Both the position numbers and the translations under genes were made by a program. From Schizochytrium sp. TIO01 (Eukaryota > Sar > Bigyra > Thraustochytrida > Thraustochytriidae), in NCBI GenBank assembly GCA_004764695.1, contig SMSO01000031.1:8432761-8496760 (forward strand): a DNA stretch of 64,000 bases, written 5' to 3'. The notes under the pieces were generated by a model. That model saw nothing but the letters and a program-made list of their open reading frames with translations. It was not told where the DNA came from and searched no databases. Positions within the stretch are counted from its first letter, which is position 1, and each line of letters starts with the position of its first letter. This document shows positions 33,901 through 46,500 of the stretch, piece after piece.

Positions 33901-34300
33901 GAACGACGAACGAGTGAGTGAATGGGTGAGCGCCTCTTCTTCCTCCTCGTGCTTCGAAGGAGCTCGCAAGCACCTGGTGCTGCCAAGCTGACTTTGTGAG
34001 GCTGTGTGCCGATTTGCTGGCAAGCTTGCTCCGGGCTGCTTGAGCCTATTCTGATCGATTGAATGAATGAATGACTGACAGGCTCATCACCTTGGTCGAA
34101 ATTTCGATTCTTAGTGTGTGCACGTGTATCGATAGATATGTGTGTAAATGTAGTGTGACTTTAAAAATGTATCGAGTTATGCTAGTAGTGCTTATTATAT
34201 AGTATAGGAGTGCGATTCTTTAACCTTTAGAAAAGTAAAGTGGAAAATGAGTGAATTACTAGTAGCCAGTAGCTACTATATACCGTAGTGTAAATTATTA

Positions 34301-34335
34301 AAACAAACAAACAAACAAACAAACAAACAAACAAA
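34301..34335. repeat. (AAAC)n microsatellite
   Basis: About eight AAAC units. Confidence 0.95.
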
Positions 34336-35144
34336 AAAGGAAAGAAAAGAATGGAAAGAATTTGTTTAAAATTATGAAAATAAATCATTACCAGGAATAA
34401 ACAAGACACTCATGGCTCCTTCATCTTGATGGTTATCGCTAAGGTTTGACATCTCGATATTGCTTTAAGCTTCGAAGAGTTAAGGATGCAAGCTATTCTT
34501 CTTGATGACGGCGGATTACCATTACACGGAGGGTGGAGAATCAGGGAATATTCAATTCAGGGTCTATTCTCATGATCATCTCAAGTTATCTTCAAATTAT
34601 GATTGTATACGGTGTGCGCTCCGTTCCTTACAGGCAGTTTTCCAAAAGCGCCACCATACTGGCTGTTAGAGTCCTATAAGTCACTCAAGATCATGGCGGC
34701 CACCGCCACCAGCCGCATCATCACCATTATCAGCAAGATCTATTCATTGATCGCTATTAGGTTATTCAAGTTCTCTGGGATGATACTCATTTATTATGTA
34801 TCATCGAATGAGCCTGAGGTGAGTACAACTACTCCCTCGTTACATCATGAAAGCTGTAATCATTGGATTCTTCGTTTAGTTGAGAGTGTGTGCACAGTGT
34901 CCTAAAGCAGAGGGAAGAATACGGGCTTGCAATATCGAGTGGGGGGAGGTCGAGGCAACTCTGGAGGGTGCCCCCAAAGATCTCAGGCTCCCAAACCCAG
35001 CCCAAGCGGTGCTCACCTTCTCTTCTAGCAGCACTTGTTTCGGAAATCCAAAGCCTGCTGCAACTTGAACATGGACATTGTCTCCAAGTACGTAATCAAA
35101 GACCATGAAGAATGAGACTCACTAAAAATCAAGTTTTAAATAAA

Positions 35145-35174
35145 TAAAATTAAAATTAAAATTAAAATTAAAAA
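35145..35174. repeat. (TAAAAT)n repeat
   Basis: About five units of taaaat/taaaa. Confidence 0.85.
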
Positions 35175-35655
35175 CAAAAAATACAAAAAACATTGTCTCA
35201 AGTTCAACTTGTTTTCTCAAGTTCTTTCAACTCTAACGCGTGAAAGTGTGCGGATAAAAGAGGGAGAAGGAACTTGAAAGAAACCTTCAGAGAAAGAAAA
35301 GGAAGATCGAAGTGTCCACAATTAAACTCTCAAATTGATCAATACCATCCGACAACTTAGGTAGCAGGTACCTCCATCGACTTGAGGGTCAATACCAAAC
35401 CAATCAAGTTGAGCTTCTTGAATACCAATGAGCAATCATAAATTCTTGAATTGCTCATTGGTCCTGAGATGGGCCTATCAGGATGGGTGCACTTCGCTAG
35501 CAGTTATGTGGGAGTGGGTGCGGGGAGGTCTCAGGAATAGGCTACTGTACGCAAGTGGGAAAATAGGCAGTTTAGTTCACTTGCACAAGTGGGAAATGGC
35601 TATGCGCAAGTAGACTATTCCAGAGCCAGCGACAACCGGGAGAAGACAGACACAA

Positions 35656-35677
35656 AGACAGACAGACAGACAGACGG
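35656..35677. repeat. (ACAG)n microsatellite
   Basis: About five ACAG units with one substitution at the end. Confidence 0.85.
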
Positions 35678-36572
35678 ACGCAGCAGTGTGAAAAAGCTTC
35701 AGTAAGGAGCTCGCTAGGTAGGAGTAGTAGATACTTAGAGTTTTTATTTTGATCTTCACGTTGTCATAGGCCGTTCTAAGTTGTTTTCCATTGACTGCAG
35801 TCTGAAGGAATACGAGTGAAGAATCGTGATCATCGGAACTTGGGGACAGCGGACTTAAAGAAGAGTCGTGTCTCTCAGCTAGCTTGGTCACTTGTAGTCG
35901 CAGCCAGTTTTTAACAGGATTGAAAAGCAAAGGGTGAGCAACTTCGATGCGTAGAAGCTCTCCAATGACACTTGAGTCCTAGGATTATTGAAAGATTCCA
36001 TGGAGCTGTGAATACATACTTCGTTAGCGAACACCTATTCACTCAATTCATGCATGCTTCAGATCGTCGTTAATCAACTCTTGAACTTGAATGAGTAAAA
36101 ATTGAGAGCAGAACGTTGTCTTGGATTTATTTTTCAATTTTCTTATCTTCCTCGCACACCCTAGACTCTGGTAGGTAGTTTTGGCAGGCAACTGGAGATG
36201 CAGTACCCTACCATTCTTAGAATTCACATTGCAACTCAGCGACATCCCCACTTCTAACTTGAAAGTCAATATTCAGCCTACCTAAAACTAGGCCTAGCAT
36301 CGATCACTACTATGTCTTCCATCATCAGCCTCCATCAACAAAGCAATGGCGGGTGTGCGTGCGTGGCTCAGATTTCTCGCCATCGGCCCCTCCTGAAGTA
36401 TCTATCACACGTCTGAGTTGGTTGTTGTGCAGCGAGACTCCAAGTTGAGCAGGCGGTTCTCTGAGGGGCTGGGATGTTTCCTTGTGCCTAGGCGAGTCAG
36501 AAAGGATTCGAGTTCGAAAATTCTTCAATTCATTCACGCGCCAGATGCACGTGCCCAAATCTAATTTTCAAC

Positions 36573-36669
<97 letters not shown>
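36573..36669. repeat. (CTA)n trinucleotide repeat, 97 bp
   Basis: About 32 uninterrupted CTA units, the longest perfect microsatellite in the window. It is read as poly-Thr in one frame but lies in no credible gene. Confidence 0.97.
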
Positions 36670-37967
36670 CAGAACCATTACATAGATTTTTATTTATACA
36701 ACCTCAGCCTGTTTAATTTTAATTTTATTTTTTTTTAATTGAAAAAGGATTCTTAGTTATAGATAGGACCTACTATGGCAGGAAACTATGGATGGCCGCC
36801 TACTAACCTACTCGAGATAACTTGAAGAAAAGCTAACTAACAAGTTCCCAAGTTCTTTGAAGTTCTACAGTAAAAGAGGAAAAAGTAGCACTTAATAACT
36901 CTAGAGATAGGCAGAAGCAATTAAAAACAACAAAACCGCAAAAAACAAAGAAAATCAAGTCCCCAATTTGGAGCAAAGAATCTGAATTTCAACAGCTTAG
37001 AGTTGACGGTTATCTCGATCTTTCGATCGTGCGGAGCTCAGCATTCGCGACCGTAGTAGATTGTTGTGGCGTGTCTCAATTCCCCAGAGGAAAACAGCAT
37101 GTCAGCCATGTTAAAAATGAAAACTTCCTACTAGGTTAAAAACTTTTATAAGTAGGTACTACTATTAGGTCGGCATCAAAGCACGTGCGAAATAAGTTGC
37201 GCATTTGTAAAATGGTCTCGTCGCCAAGACCTTCAATGAAAGTGATCAAACGAATAAATCTTATCCGCAGTGGCGAGTCCAGGTGTCGAGAAAGATAGGC
37301 TTTAGACAACTCAGCAAACTCGATGGCAAGGGGTATCAGGATCTCGTGAAATATTGTTCCTGCTTTTTCGTTCTTGTTTGTCGTTGCTGTGACGGCAGGT
37401 GCAGCGAAGGAGGGAAGTGGCGCGAGGCAAGGCCACGCGAACTAAAATAGAAGTGACAAAACAAAAAAAGCAGCTCGCTGCGAGGGATTCTCGAAACGAC
37501 ACGAAGTCGGGCGTGTGGATATAGAGTTATTTGGATGGCCACGGGCAAATTTTGCGATCGCCACTCCAAGTCTGCAGACACTCCATTCATTCTGTAGCCA
37601 CAACAGTAGAGGCTTTTCGATATTGAAATCAAAGCATCTGCACTTTCACTCACTCATTTCTCAACTCGAAGAAAATCGAACTTTAAGCTTCTCGTTTATC
37701 CCTTCACCCACATACTTGCTTGCATATTCACTCGCTCGGCCGCTCATCTGCTGATGAGATTTCAATTTCTTCCTTAGAAGGCTCCTCGCCAAACGTGAAG
37801 GCTGTCTGACAGCGAGTAAACCAGTGAATTTCTTACTTTATAGTGAATGTATGACAGCGATTGAGTGAGCAATCTCAGCACCCTCGCTCCCCCCTTCCAG
37901 GAATATGCCTGCCCCTCTTCCGCAGGTCCGCATCTCGTGACCTAGTACGAGGCACTACTAAATATAC

Positions 37968-37990
37968 CTACTACTACTACTACTACTACA
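37968..37990. repeat. (CTA)n microsatellite, short
   Basis: About seven CTA units, the same motif as the 36.6 kb array. Confidence 0.9.
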
Positions 37991-40346
37991 ACTTGACGAA
38001 TCGAAAGATCGTTCATGTGCAAGGTACGGGGCTCTGAAAAAGTAATTGCAGCAATTATTGTGTCGATCTCCTAGGACGGCGAAGCCTGCTTGTGTTTATT
38101 AACATTACATCGCAGTGGGAAAAGACGATAAGCAGGAATTAGATCAGTCGTCACATAGCATAGATTGTAATCGAAGACATTTAATTTTGGCTCTACCAAA
38201 GGTCTACGAGAGGGTTTCACATATGAATTCCATCCATGGGTTCAAGGCGCTGCCATAAATCCTACATGTCTCAGCACTTCATAAGCTTGCGAAATCATAC
38301 CAGGCTACTCCTTTCAATTCTTTGAGTTGGGTAAAAAGTGTCCCTTTTCGCTGAGTTTTCTGTGCCCGCTCGATTGGTTGCCCCGATCTGGGCCTTCACG
38401 AAAGCAAAGAAAACAATTCAAAGAGAAAAACTTATTTTATTAAAAAAAAAAACACCCACTTTGTCCAATTACTTGACAAAACTCTAAATTTGAATAAGGA
38501 TTTATATTTGAGGAGGGATCCCTCGTTGACTACGTGTGTCTAATCGGGGTCTCGGCCCATGTTTCATGAAATTAAGATGGTAAACTCCTAGTGTTCAATT
38601 TGCCCTGTCAATATATTGTCTTTGCGAAATTTTGGAGTGTCCTGGGTATTAACTATTGAAGATGGTAGGAGTTCATAAAGATTACCATATTGCTCTAGCA
38701 GATGTTCTGAGATTTGTAGGTAGGTACTTATGTGCGTCAATGCTGTAGATAGATTGTTATTGATCACTTCGCTCGTACCGGGGCTTTAAGGGTCACAGCA
38801 GGGCTCGTCGCCACACAAATGAGCACCGTACCTGAAATTTTTCTGGAGCCATGGAACGGAAAGTATCGCAAGCGCTCAATAACTAAACGCTTTCTTTAGA
38901 GACCCGGCGGCCAAGTCTAGACCTTGTCGTGAATAGCACATTCCTAAAATTTTGTACAGAATTCTCAACATAATTGTGGAATCCGATATCAACTCTCTGA
39001 ATATATTGGCTGCTATGCAGTTCTAGCTTCGTAAACTTAAAAAGAGATATTCGAAGGACTTACAAGCGCATGTGTCACGAAGCTAAATCTGATATCAAAT
39101 ATATTTACTGTGACTTTGACGCTGCTGCAAGTGTCGTGATGTGTAGCAGTATGACAAGTACTGTTTCTTCTTATTCATTAATTGATCTGTTTGTGAGCTT
39201 GCTTCGTGAGAAGTTTTGGTAAGGCGTGTTGCGAAGCTGGAGGCAGCTCGAACAAGTCTAGGCATTCATTCACATCTTGAATGATAATTCTTCAGTACAT
39301 ATCTCCATATGCATCGACAGCGTTCGGGTTTGACGGTGTTCTGACTGAACCTGTAATTGCCTCAAAGGTCCAACCTATAACCATGTCTAGAATTGATCAT
39401 CTCGAATTTAAAACGGGAAAGGTATATGCGTCAACTATGTATAGACTTTGATCGAGGGTTTTGCAAATGAACAATAAACCATCTATAGTCTCGGATTGTT
39501 CTTGTTCATTAAGGGCATTTTATTAGCCTACCATTCGAAGGGGCGCTACCGAATTCAGTGTATTACCAAAGAAAAATCATTTTGGGGGTTAGCTCTATGT
39601 GATCTCCAAAAAAGTCTTTGTAGGCATTGGTTCGAGTACTCAAGCTATATGCGTTAAGGCGACTGTCGCTGCTCTTTTATTTCCCGATCTAGTTAATCGT
39701 ACACAGTGAGGAGTGGCTTAGAGCAGTTCTCGCGGCGATTACACCAATTGCGTTTGAGGAGGACCTTCCCACATTTTCGAAACGGCAGTGCATGCTTGTA
39801 TTATTTTGAAAAGTAAAGATATCAATACAAAATTTCAAGCTCATGTTTCTTTCCCTCGGCTTACCAGTATATTAATTTAGCGTGCTTCGCCGCAGTAGAC
39901 GATTTATTTCAGGGCAGCGATGGCTTGGTGACTCATCCAGGAAAAAAAGTGATAATTCACTTCTAATCAGTTGTCTAAGGACAAGTTTGTTTCGTATTCA
40001 TAGTCTTTTCACATGAAAACTCGAGATCTCTGGCCACAAATCACAGCTCCCTGTGGTGATAAAGTCAGGCTTACAGCCTCCTCGAAATGCTCAATTCTGA
40101 ACCTCATGTGCACAAAAGTAGTTTCAAATGACTCACAGAGTAATTGAGTTTCCAAGTTCATGAGTCATGAAATTCCAGTCAAAGGCTTCTGGTTTAGTGA
40201 TATTCAATGTTATGAAGATGCTCTTGAAAGACATAATTTGTGTATTCGCTGCCCTTTCAACAAAGTGTGGTCAGCAAATTGAGTTTTCAAGGAATTTAGT
40301 CACATGGCGATTTATACAAATGTCACACCTAAAAACTTGGTTTGCA

Positions 40347-40766
40347 TTGCTAAAAGGTAATTCTGATTAGCTTGAGGTTGACTGTAAAGATGAAGGCAAG
40401 AGGCTTGATGAAGCCTTCAAGAAGGTTGACTTACGAGTTAGCGAAATGCTGTCCTGGAGAATGAATCCCAGGACAGATGGATTCATGTAGAAATTAGGGA
40501 GATTAAGACATTCTTGAAAATGGTTAGAGATAATCGATGGGGTTAGGTTAATCCAACTTCTCCAACCATCGACTCAAGTTACACCATGCTTGGATGTAGG
40601 TAATGTGTATTAACACTTCTAGTTCTTGGCTCCGGCAGCCACATAACTCTGCCTGCCTATTCTTGCTCTATTGTAAATCTTATGTCTACTGGGGTTTTAC
40701 AAAGGGACACAAAGAACTCTAGCAATGTCTTGTCCACTATTTCCTTCAATTGGAGATCTCAGCATG
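40347..40766 (+). repeat. Dispersed ~400-bp repeat, copy A
   Basis: Shares its whole length with copies at 44111 and 47925. Conserved blocks: gaggttgactgtaaagatg, a block ending ctggagaatgaat, the palindromic-looking ccatcga/tcgatgg pair, ggcagccaca and gagatctcagcat. The first block reads LEVDCKDEGK in one frame, with an in-frame stop just before it in this copy. No terminal repeats or target-site duplication were identified. Class unknown. Confidence 0.85.
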
Positions 40767-43700
40767 CATCTTCAAAACCATTCTTCCTGTATTCAAATTC
40801 TTATCATACCAAGAGATACAGAATCTCGAACAAGTATAAAATTTGATCAGTCATTTTTAGAATATTTCAATTGATCAGTACCAATGTTTTGTTGTTGAAT
40901 CAAGTTCTCGCTCAGCAGGTGCTAAAGAAAACTTAGCATTTCTTTAAATAAATTGAACCTTGAAGCGCAAAGAGCGAAATTTATCACTGAATGCCACCTT
41001 TTAAAGATTGTTGTTGTTGCGGACTGCTGCAGAAAAATTTGACAGACAAGATATAAATCTGCGTTTCAAACGTGAATGATCTATTTATTCAATTATTAAG
41101 CTCTCCAATATCTAATTTTCATAGACCATAAGTGCATTTGGTCATGTGCGGGGACTATTGGACCTTTTCACGCTTATAAAAGAAGAAAGTTTTACTTTTC
41201 TACGTGGTTGATGATAAAGTTCTCCTGCCAACATGATCCTGGCTCATATTAACGTCAAACGTGAAAGACAGTGATAGCCGAAATTTTGTAACAGTTGTTT
41301 AAAATCATATGATCGTTTCCGCATTCACGAAAAGTAAACTGTAAATTGTCAGTGGTCGAAAGAGTAATCTAGCAGGCTGTACTGCCTTTCTTCCTTCTTT
41401 GAGATAGATGTATTATATCAGAGGCTTTTATAGTCAGGAATTAAAACAAGGCCCGGTTGTTGCAATCGGATCAGAGATATTTAATTACAAATCCACAATG
41501 GTACCCGTGGAGTGTTCTTTCGTGTTTCATCTCCACCCAGGCTATACCGCACTAGGATATGAGCAACCCAGGGTCGACCCTGTTACTTCGAAGGCAAAAG
41601 TGCATTTTTTTAATTTTTTTCTTTAAGTAACAACTTGAGAGCAGGCACATGCCTGGCTAAGACAAATGGACAGAAAGGCACACTTATTTGTAATCCCGAC
41701 CACGATGTACCAAGGTACTGCGTACCTATCTATCGCTCTGACAACTGTTTGTAGTAGGCCACCAGGTCACTTTTTACAGATTGTACAACCTAATCTATCT
41801 TTTTTAAAGGTAGAAAGACCAAGGTTGGATGCATAGCAGGAGTTTATTATTATTACCTCAGACGGTGTTTCCTGCTTCACGAATTAGCGTAACATTCATT
41901 CTATGCGCAAACAACTTGCAGAGAGGATGGACTAGATATTCATAAACTTTTTCTCATTAAAAGTCTAATTAGAAAGGAACGTGTAATGGCATGCATGTAA
42001 ATCGAAGATATTGGCATCCATGAATGCAGGCCCTTTTATTTAAGAGTTTAGGGGAAACGAAGAAGAAAGAACCATAGCTTGGTGATTATATTAAAAAACC
42101 ATAAAAACTTTAAATAATACACTAAATGCTAATTATTTAGTCTTGTATTAAAACCACGTCGTTCATAATGTTCAACGAATATAATTCGAAGTGTGTTGTG
42201 ATTCTACTGCATCATGACACCAAGGCTGAAAATGATTACGTACAGCAAGTTTTTCTTATTAATAGTATGTTAAAAGATAAGCGAAAGTGATCCTACCAAA
42301 GGCATGTCAAGCTAGGGTCGTCATAAGACCTCTTTTACATGGTCTGAAGAGGAGACTCGAATCAGTTGAACCTACTGTTTTAATTTTGTTCTGACCCAGG
42401 CTAACCAAAAATATGGTTTGTCTTTCTTGGTCGACTTGTAATCCCAGATGCAAATGTGAATGAGTGAGCTTGGCAAGGTTTGTCTCGCTTTGCTTATCCG
42501 GACAGCTTTCTATGTCTTTCTCCATCTACGTTAAAAATTGCCCAACAACTGCTTGTAAGGTAGGTGAGCTTTGGTCTGAAGAAACATTAAAGAGATTAAA
42601 GCCCTTTCTTGCAATAAGAGGCGCACGCAATTCCCTTTAAATAGGCGTAGTCTAGGTATTTTTGAAAGAAAACTAAAAGAAACTACAGCTTGACGTACGT
42701 GTGTTGGAAGAAATACTTTCGAGTGTCTGGCGAATTAAGGTATGTTAAAAGAGCTACTGGATATCTATGTACTTATGTACTTACAAAAAATGTGCAAGAT
42801 CTGAGCTCATTTAGTTTTTTTGAGATATTCGCGCAGTACTTTTGTAGGGAATTGCGCTTTTGTGGGTGTGCTGACATGCCAGGCACGAAAACAATGCAAA
42901 AAACTTTGCTGGTTTGCCTCCGCGCAAGCCTGATGTGGGTGTTAAGATGTCATGATCTCACGTTGTGGAGCATGCTAGGTGATACGATATCTGATCACAT
43001 TACAAAATCATGTTGTGGGTATTTGGCCTGCCTGTGCTAAATGAATCCACATTGGACGATTCAGATAGGTTAAAAAAGCGATGTTTCTAGAATGACCTTT
43101 ACCATCTCACCAGAAAGTCCTAAGTATGCTATTGTTCATTTTCATGTCATGAACGACATGGAGGTGCAAAGACTCAAGTGCCTGATAAATCTGAAAGTAA
43201 TACTGGCATGCGCAGGTGTCGGCATCGAGGAGATAACACTTACGAACTGGACAGCAACTAACAGGTACTACCTCTACAGCCAATAAAAGTTCAAAGGTCA
43301 ATTCATGAGACTACGTTAAATATCAGACAAAGGAAATTATAACAGACAAGATAGTTGATAATCATGCTAAGGTTTTAGTAGGCGGGCTGTCCTAACTGTG
43401 ACACTGACATTAGGATTCGAATTATTTCACTGTAATCATTAGTGTATTCTATGCACAGCATTATGCGGAAAATCAACGCGAAGCTCCAGCAAACCCCAAA
43501 CTTGGGCATACAGGTAGTATTGTCCTTGAAGCCGGGTTTTCTTCCTATTTTTAAATTCAGTTCGATAAGGGCGACAGTTTGTCCAACACCAACAAAACAT
43601 TGCGATGAGTATAGGTTGTGATGAAATAGATGATATTGCAAATAGTGCGAAAATATCATCTCATTCATCTCCGTCAAATCACCTTTTGAGAAGACAAACC

Positions 43701-44110
43701 ACATTTGAAGAGTTTCCTAATGAACTTTCTGGCCATGAAAGAAACTCCTTGCCTAGGCGTTTAGACCAGATCAGGGTGTTTGTGCAAGCAGCAAGATTTC
43801 GACATCTTGCACACGCAAAAACGTTAGACTTCAAAGCCAGCAACCCTCAGGATCCAGCTGAAGATACTCGACACTTCTTTCGGCCGCGGTTCCTTACGCA
43901 AGATGTATTGCCTACATTTCGATGATTCAGTCATGCCTCATTTCCGTTTTTGCCATACCCAATTTTGTTAATGGAAACTACTGTTGATCATCACATTTTT
44001 GAGCAGCGATTTTTTAAAATTCTTATAATAAAAATATATCAACAAAAGAAACTCCCTTTGCAGTTATTCTCTTGGTATCCACGATGAGACATATGATTTC
44101 CGATGTACTG
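40767..44110. other. Gene-poor stretch between repeat copies A and B
   Basis: A+T-rich. The only frame of note is 43605-43925 (listed). No other gene recognised. Confidence 0.5.
43605..43925 (+). CDS. Hypothetical small protein, 106 aa (doubtful)
   Basis: ATG 43605 to a TGA at 43923-43925. Hydrophilic, Arg/His/Ser-rich, with no signal peptide or membrane segment and no family I recognise. It ends about 190 bp before repeat copy B on the same strand, so it might belong to the same element. The ATG context (gcgATGag) is ordinary. Could be chance. Confidence 0.2.
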   Translation: MSIGCDEIDDIANSAKISSHSSPSNHLLRRQTTFEEFPNELSGHERNSLPRRLDQIRVFVQAARFRHLAHAKTLDFKASNPQDPAEDTRHFFRPRFLTQDVLPTFR

Positions 44111-44522
44111 ATTTGCTGAAAGATCATTCTGGTCAGCTTGAGGTTGACTGTAAAGATGTAGGCAAGGGTCTTGATGAAGGCTTTAAGAAGGTCGATTTGC
44201 GAGTTAGCGAACTGCTGTCTTGGAGAATGAATTCCAGGACAGATGGATCCATGTAGTAATTAAGGAGGTTAAGACATTCTTGAAAGGTGTTAGAGATAAT
44301 CGATGGGGTTAGGTTAATTCAGTCTCTTCAACCATCGATCCAAGTTACACCATCCTTGGTGTAAAATTAAACTTTAAACTCTTGACTCTGGCAGCCACAC
44401 GACTCTGGCTGCCTACTCTTGCTCTATTATAATCCTTATGTCAGTGAGGGTTTCACAAAGGGACGCCAAGAGCTCTAGTAATGGCTTGTCCACTAGTTTC
44501 TTCCATTGGAGATCTCAGCATG
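44111..44522 (+). repeat. Dispersed ~400-bp repeat, copy B
   Basis: The most complete copy. In one frame it reads LLKDHSGQLEVDC through SELLSWRMN before a stop; the second half is shared with the other copies but has no long frame. Confidence 0.85.
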
Positions 44523-46500
44523 ATTACTATTGCTTAGATCTCTTATCGGCTGATCTAGCGGAAAAGAGATTGCCAAAAACCATCTTTAGTAAAAATAAGA
44601 ATGCCGGTAGCCCTCCTCTTATAGATTAGTGTATGTCATAATATATGATGAACTAGTTGCGAGTGGAATAGGACTGGGCGACGATAAAGCCGTGTTTGAT
44701 AAGAAGATGAAAAATGATACTTGTACATGTATCTTACTAACTGCTACCAATCATTTTAAAGGCGAAGTTGGACATGCATCACTCGATAGGTTCTTGTGCT
44801 TATATGTATTAGTTGGATTTTACCTCCATAATCCTTTCATCTACAAAGAGCTGTTCCCAGATCAACACAGCAAGGGAGTTCTACAATGGCACAGTGGTAA
44901 AATGGTTGATAAGGAAACAGAGCTTAGCCTTCGTCGAGGCTATTGGAACCTATAGCTTCGACTTCAAGAAGAACTTCAAGGCGCCCTGCTTGTATGCTTG
45001 TTCGAATCAAATGCCAGAAAGCAAAGCATAAGAGCTGTTAACTTTTAAACACTTCATTCTCAGTAGGCAATGCCAGGACTGAGAAGGAAAACAGAAACAA
45101 CATTACGGCAAGCCTTTGCAAGGCTTAAGGGAACACCTTTGTGACACAACTAGTATGATGCCTGATGCTTGACGCTACTGACACGATAACTGATGATGCT
45201 TGACACCATGGCATGATGTTTGTTCAAAGTATACTAGGGAACGAAGGAAACAAAGCTAGTGTCGAGAGGAGTTGCAAAGCAAAATCCGACAGCGAATTCA
45301 ACCGACCCAAACCGATTCAACAAGGCCTCTAATTATCCAAGACAAGTATCAACCCTAGCCTCAATACCAACTAAGCACAACTATCTCCGACATTTCCTCA
45401 ATCACCTCTAAGCAATCATAACCACGTTTCATAGCTTATTATGAACAAACAAAGTCATAATCTGTACCTCCACCTTGCGCACAAGAAGGGCTTTATTTAT
45501 TTGCTGAACAGTGTCAGTTAAAGGCTGCGGGGAGAAGAAAGTACATGTGGGTATCTCAAGAATACGAGTCGGTACACTGGAGAGACACAGTGCTTCTTCT
45601 CTACTCGGCCCCAAAAGGCGAGTCAGTTGAGCAGGAGGTTTATGATTCAACAACCGTCCAAGTCTTGGGTCAGGCAAATGTCTATCGGAAGGCATCAGAA
45701 CACGGGCTTCTCTCTTTGTAAAGACACCTAACCTGTTTCTGCTCAATACTGGGCTCTTGCACGAAGAAAAGAGGAGTTTTGCCCAACGATTTATTTGCAA
45801 AATAGGTTACAACGGTATCTAAACATTGGAATGGCCCTCGATTCGTAAGCAATAGCACATGCAGGGTACCAACGTCAGTCTTAAATGGCATAAGCAGACC
45901 CGTTGGCCTGTTATGATATGTTCATACCTCTGCACTCCTCGCGAAACACGGTCGGGGGAGATGTCCCGATTTCGGAGGTGCCCCTGATATTTTCGTAACT
46001 ACATGCAAAAGGTTAGGCAAACAAGGCTTTGCTTGAGGACACCGTTGGGAGCACAAGCACGTTTGGGCAATACTTTGGCTCATTTCAATGAATACAATCC
46101 ATCGTCGTTTGAGTAAGTACTCTGTGTTCGCTCTTTCAATAATCCTGCTCTCTCTTACCACCTCAATACTGTTTATGATAAACAACTGCTTCAAGAAGAA
46201 CGCAGGGTGTTAAGTTACTGTGGGTTTATACTTCTACTCTACTTAATTATATATAAGCAGCTGTGGTCTATACGGGACAGTAAAAGGAGGTGTGGGTAAT
46301 ATTACCTATAGTTGTGCCGCTTTAGCAGTTTCTGCCGTTGAAGTTTGTAAAGTTTACGAGTTGGTGGATTCCCGGTCGGGAACACGGGAGCATCAATTCC
46401 AAATCAATCCATTGTTGAACAGTTTGTTTGCTCAAGCCAACGGGAACGATCAAGAGGTCTTGGTGTGGAAGGAGGCGCGAAAGGGGCCAGGGCGGCGAGG
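44523..46500. other. Gene-poor stretch upstream of the second kinase
   Basis: The open frame 44629-44955 begins at GTG and has no family features. A tgatgcttgac(g/a)c motif recurs near 45166-45210. The last 250 bp should include the promoter of the kinase at 46501. Confidence 0.5.

Larger units (their letters stand above)
33377..40346. other. Gene-poor tract with microsatellites, about 7 kb
   Basis: No convincing gene on either strand. The left 700 bp is the upstream region of the TPR gene. The rest is A+T-rich with GATT/GAGT, AAAC, TAAAA, ACAG and ACT repeats (listed separately). Open frames are short or consist of translated repeats. Confidence 0.55.

Noticed and set aside
36482-36685. Poly-threonine open frame
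   Set aside because: Translated CTA microsatellite with no gene-like flank.
44440-44520. Helix-turn-helix-like reading (GTSGQDIARVLG type) on the reverse strand of the dispersed repeat
   Set aside because: It is short, interrupted by stops in all copies, and not continued upstream; too weak to call a transposase.
44629-44955. 108-codon open frame next to repeat copy B
   Set aside because: Starts at GTG, with no ATG before codon 30, no family pattern and no transcript signals.
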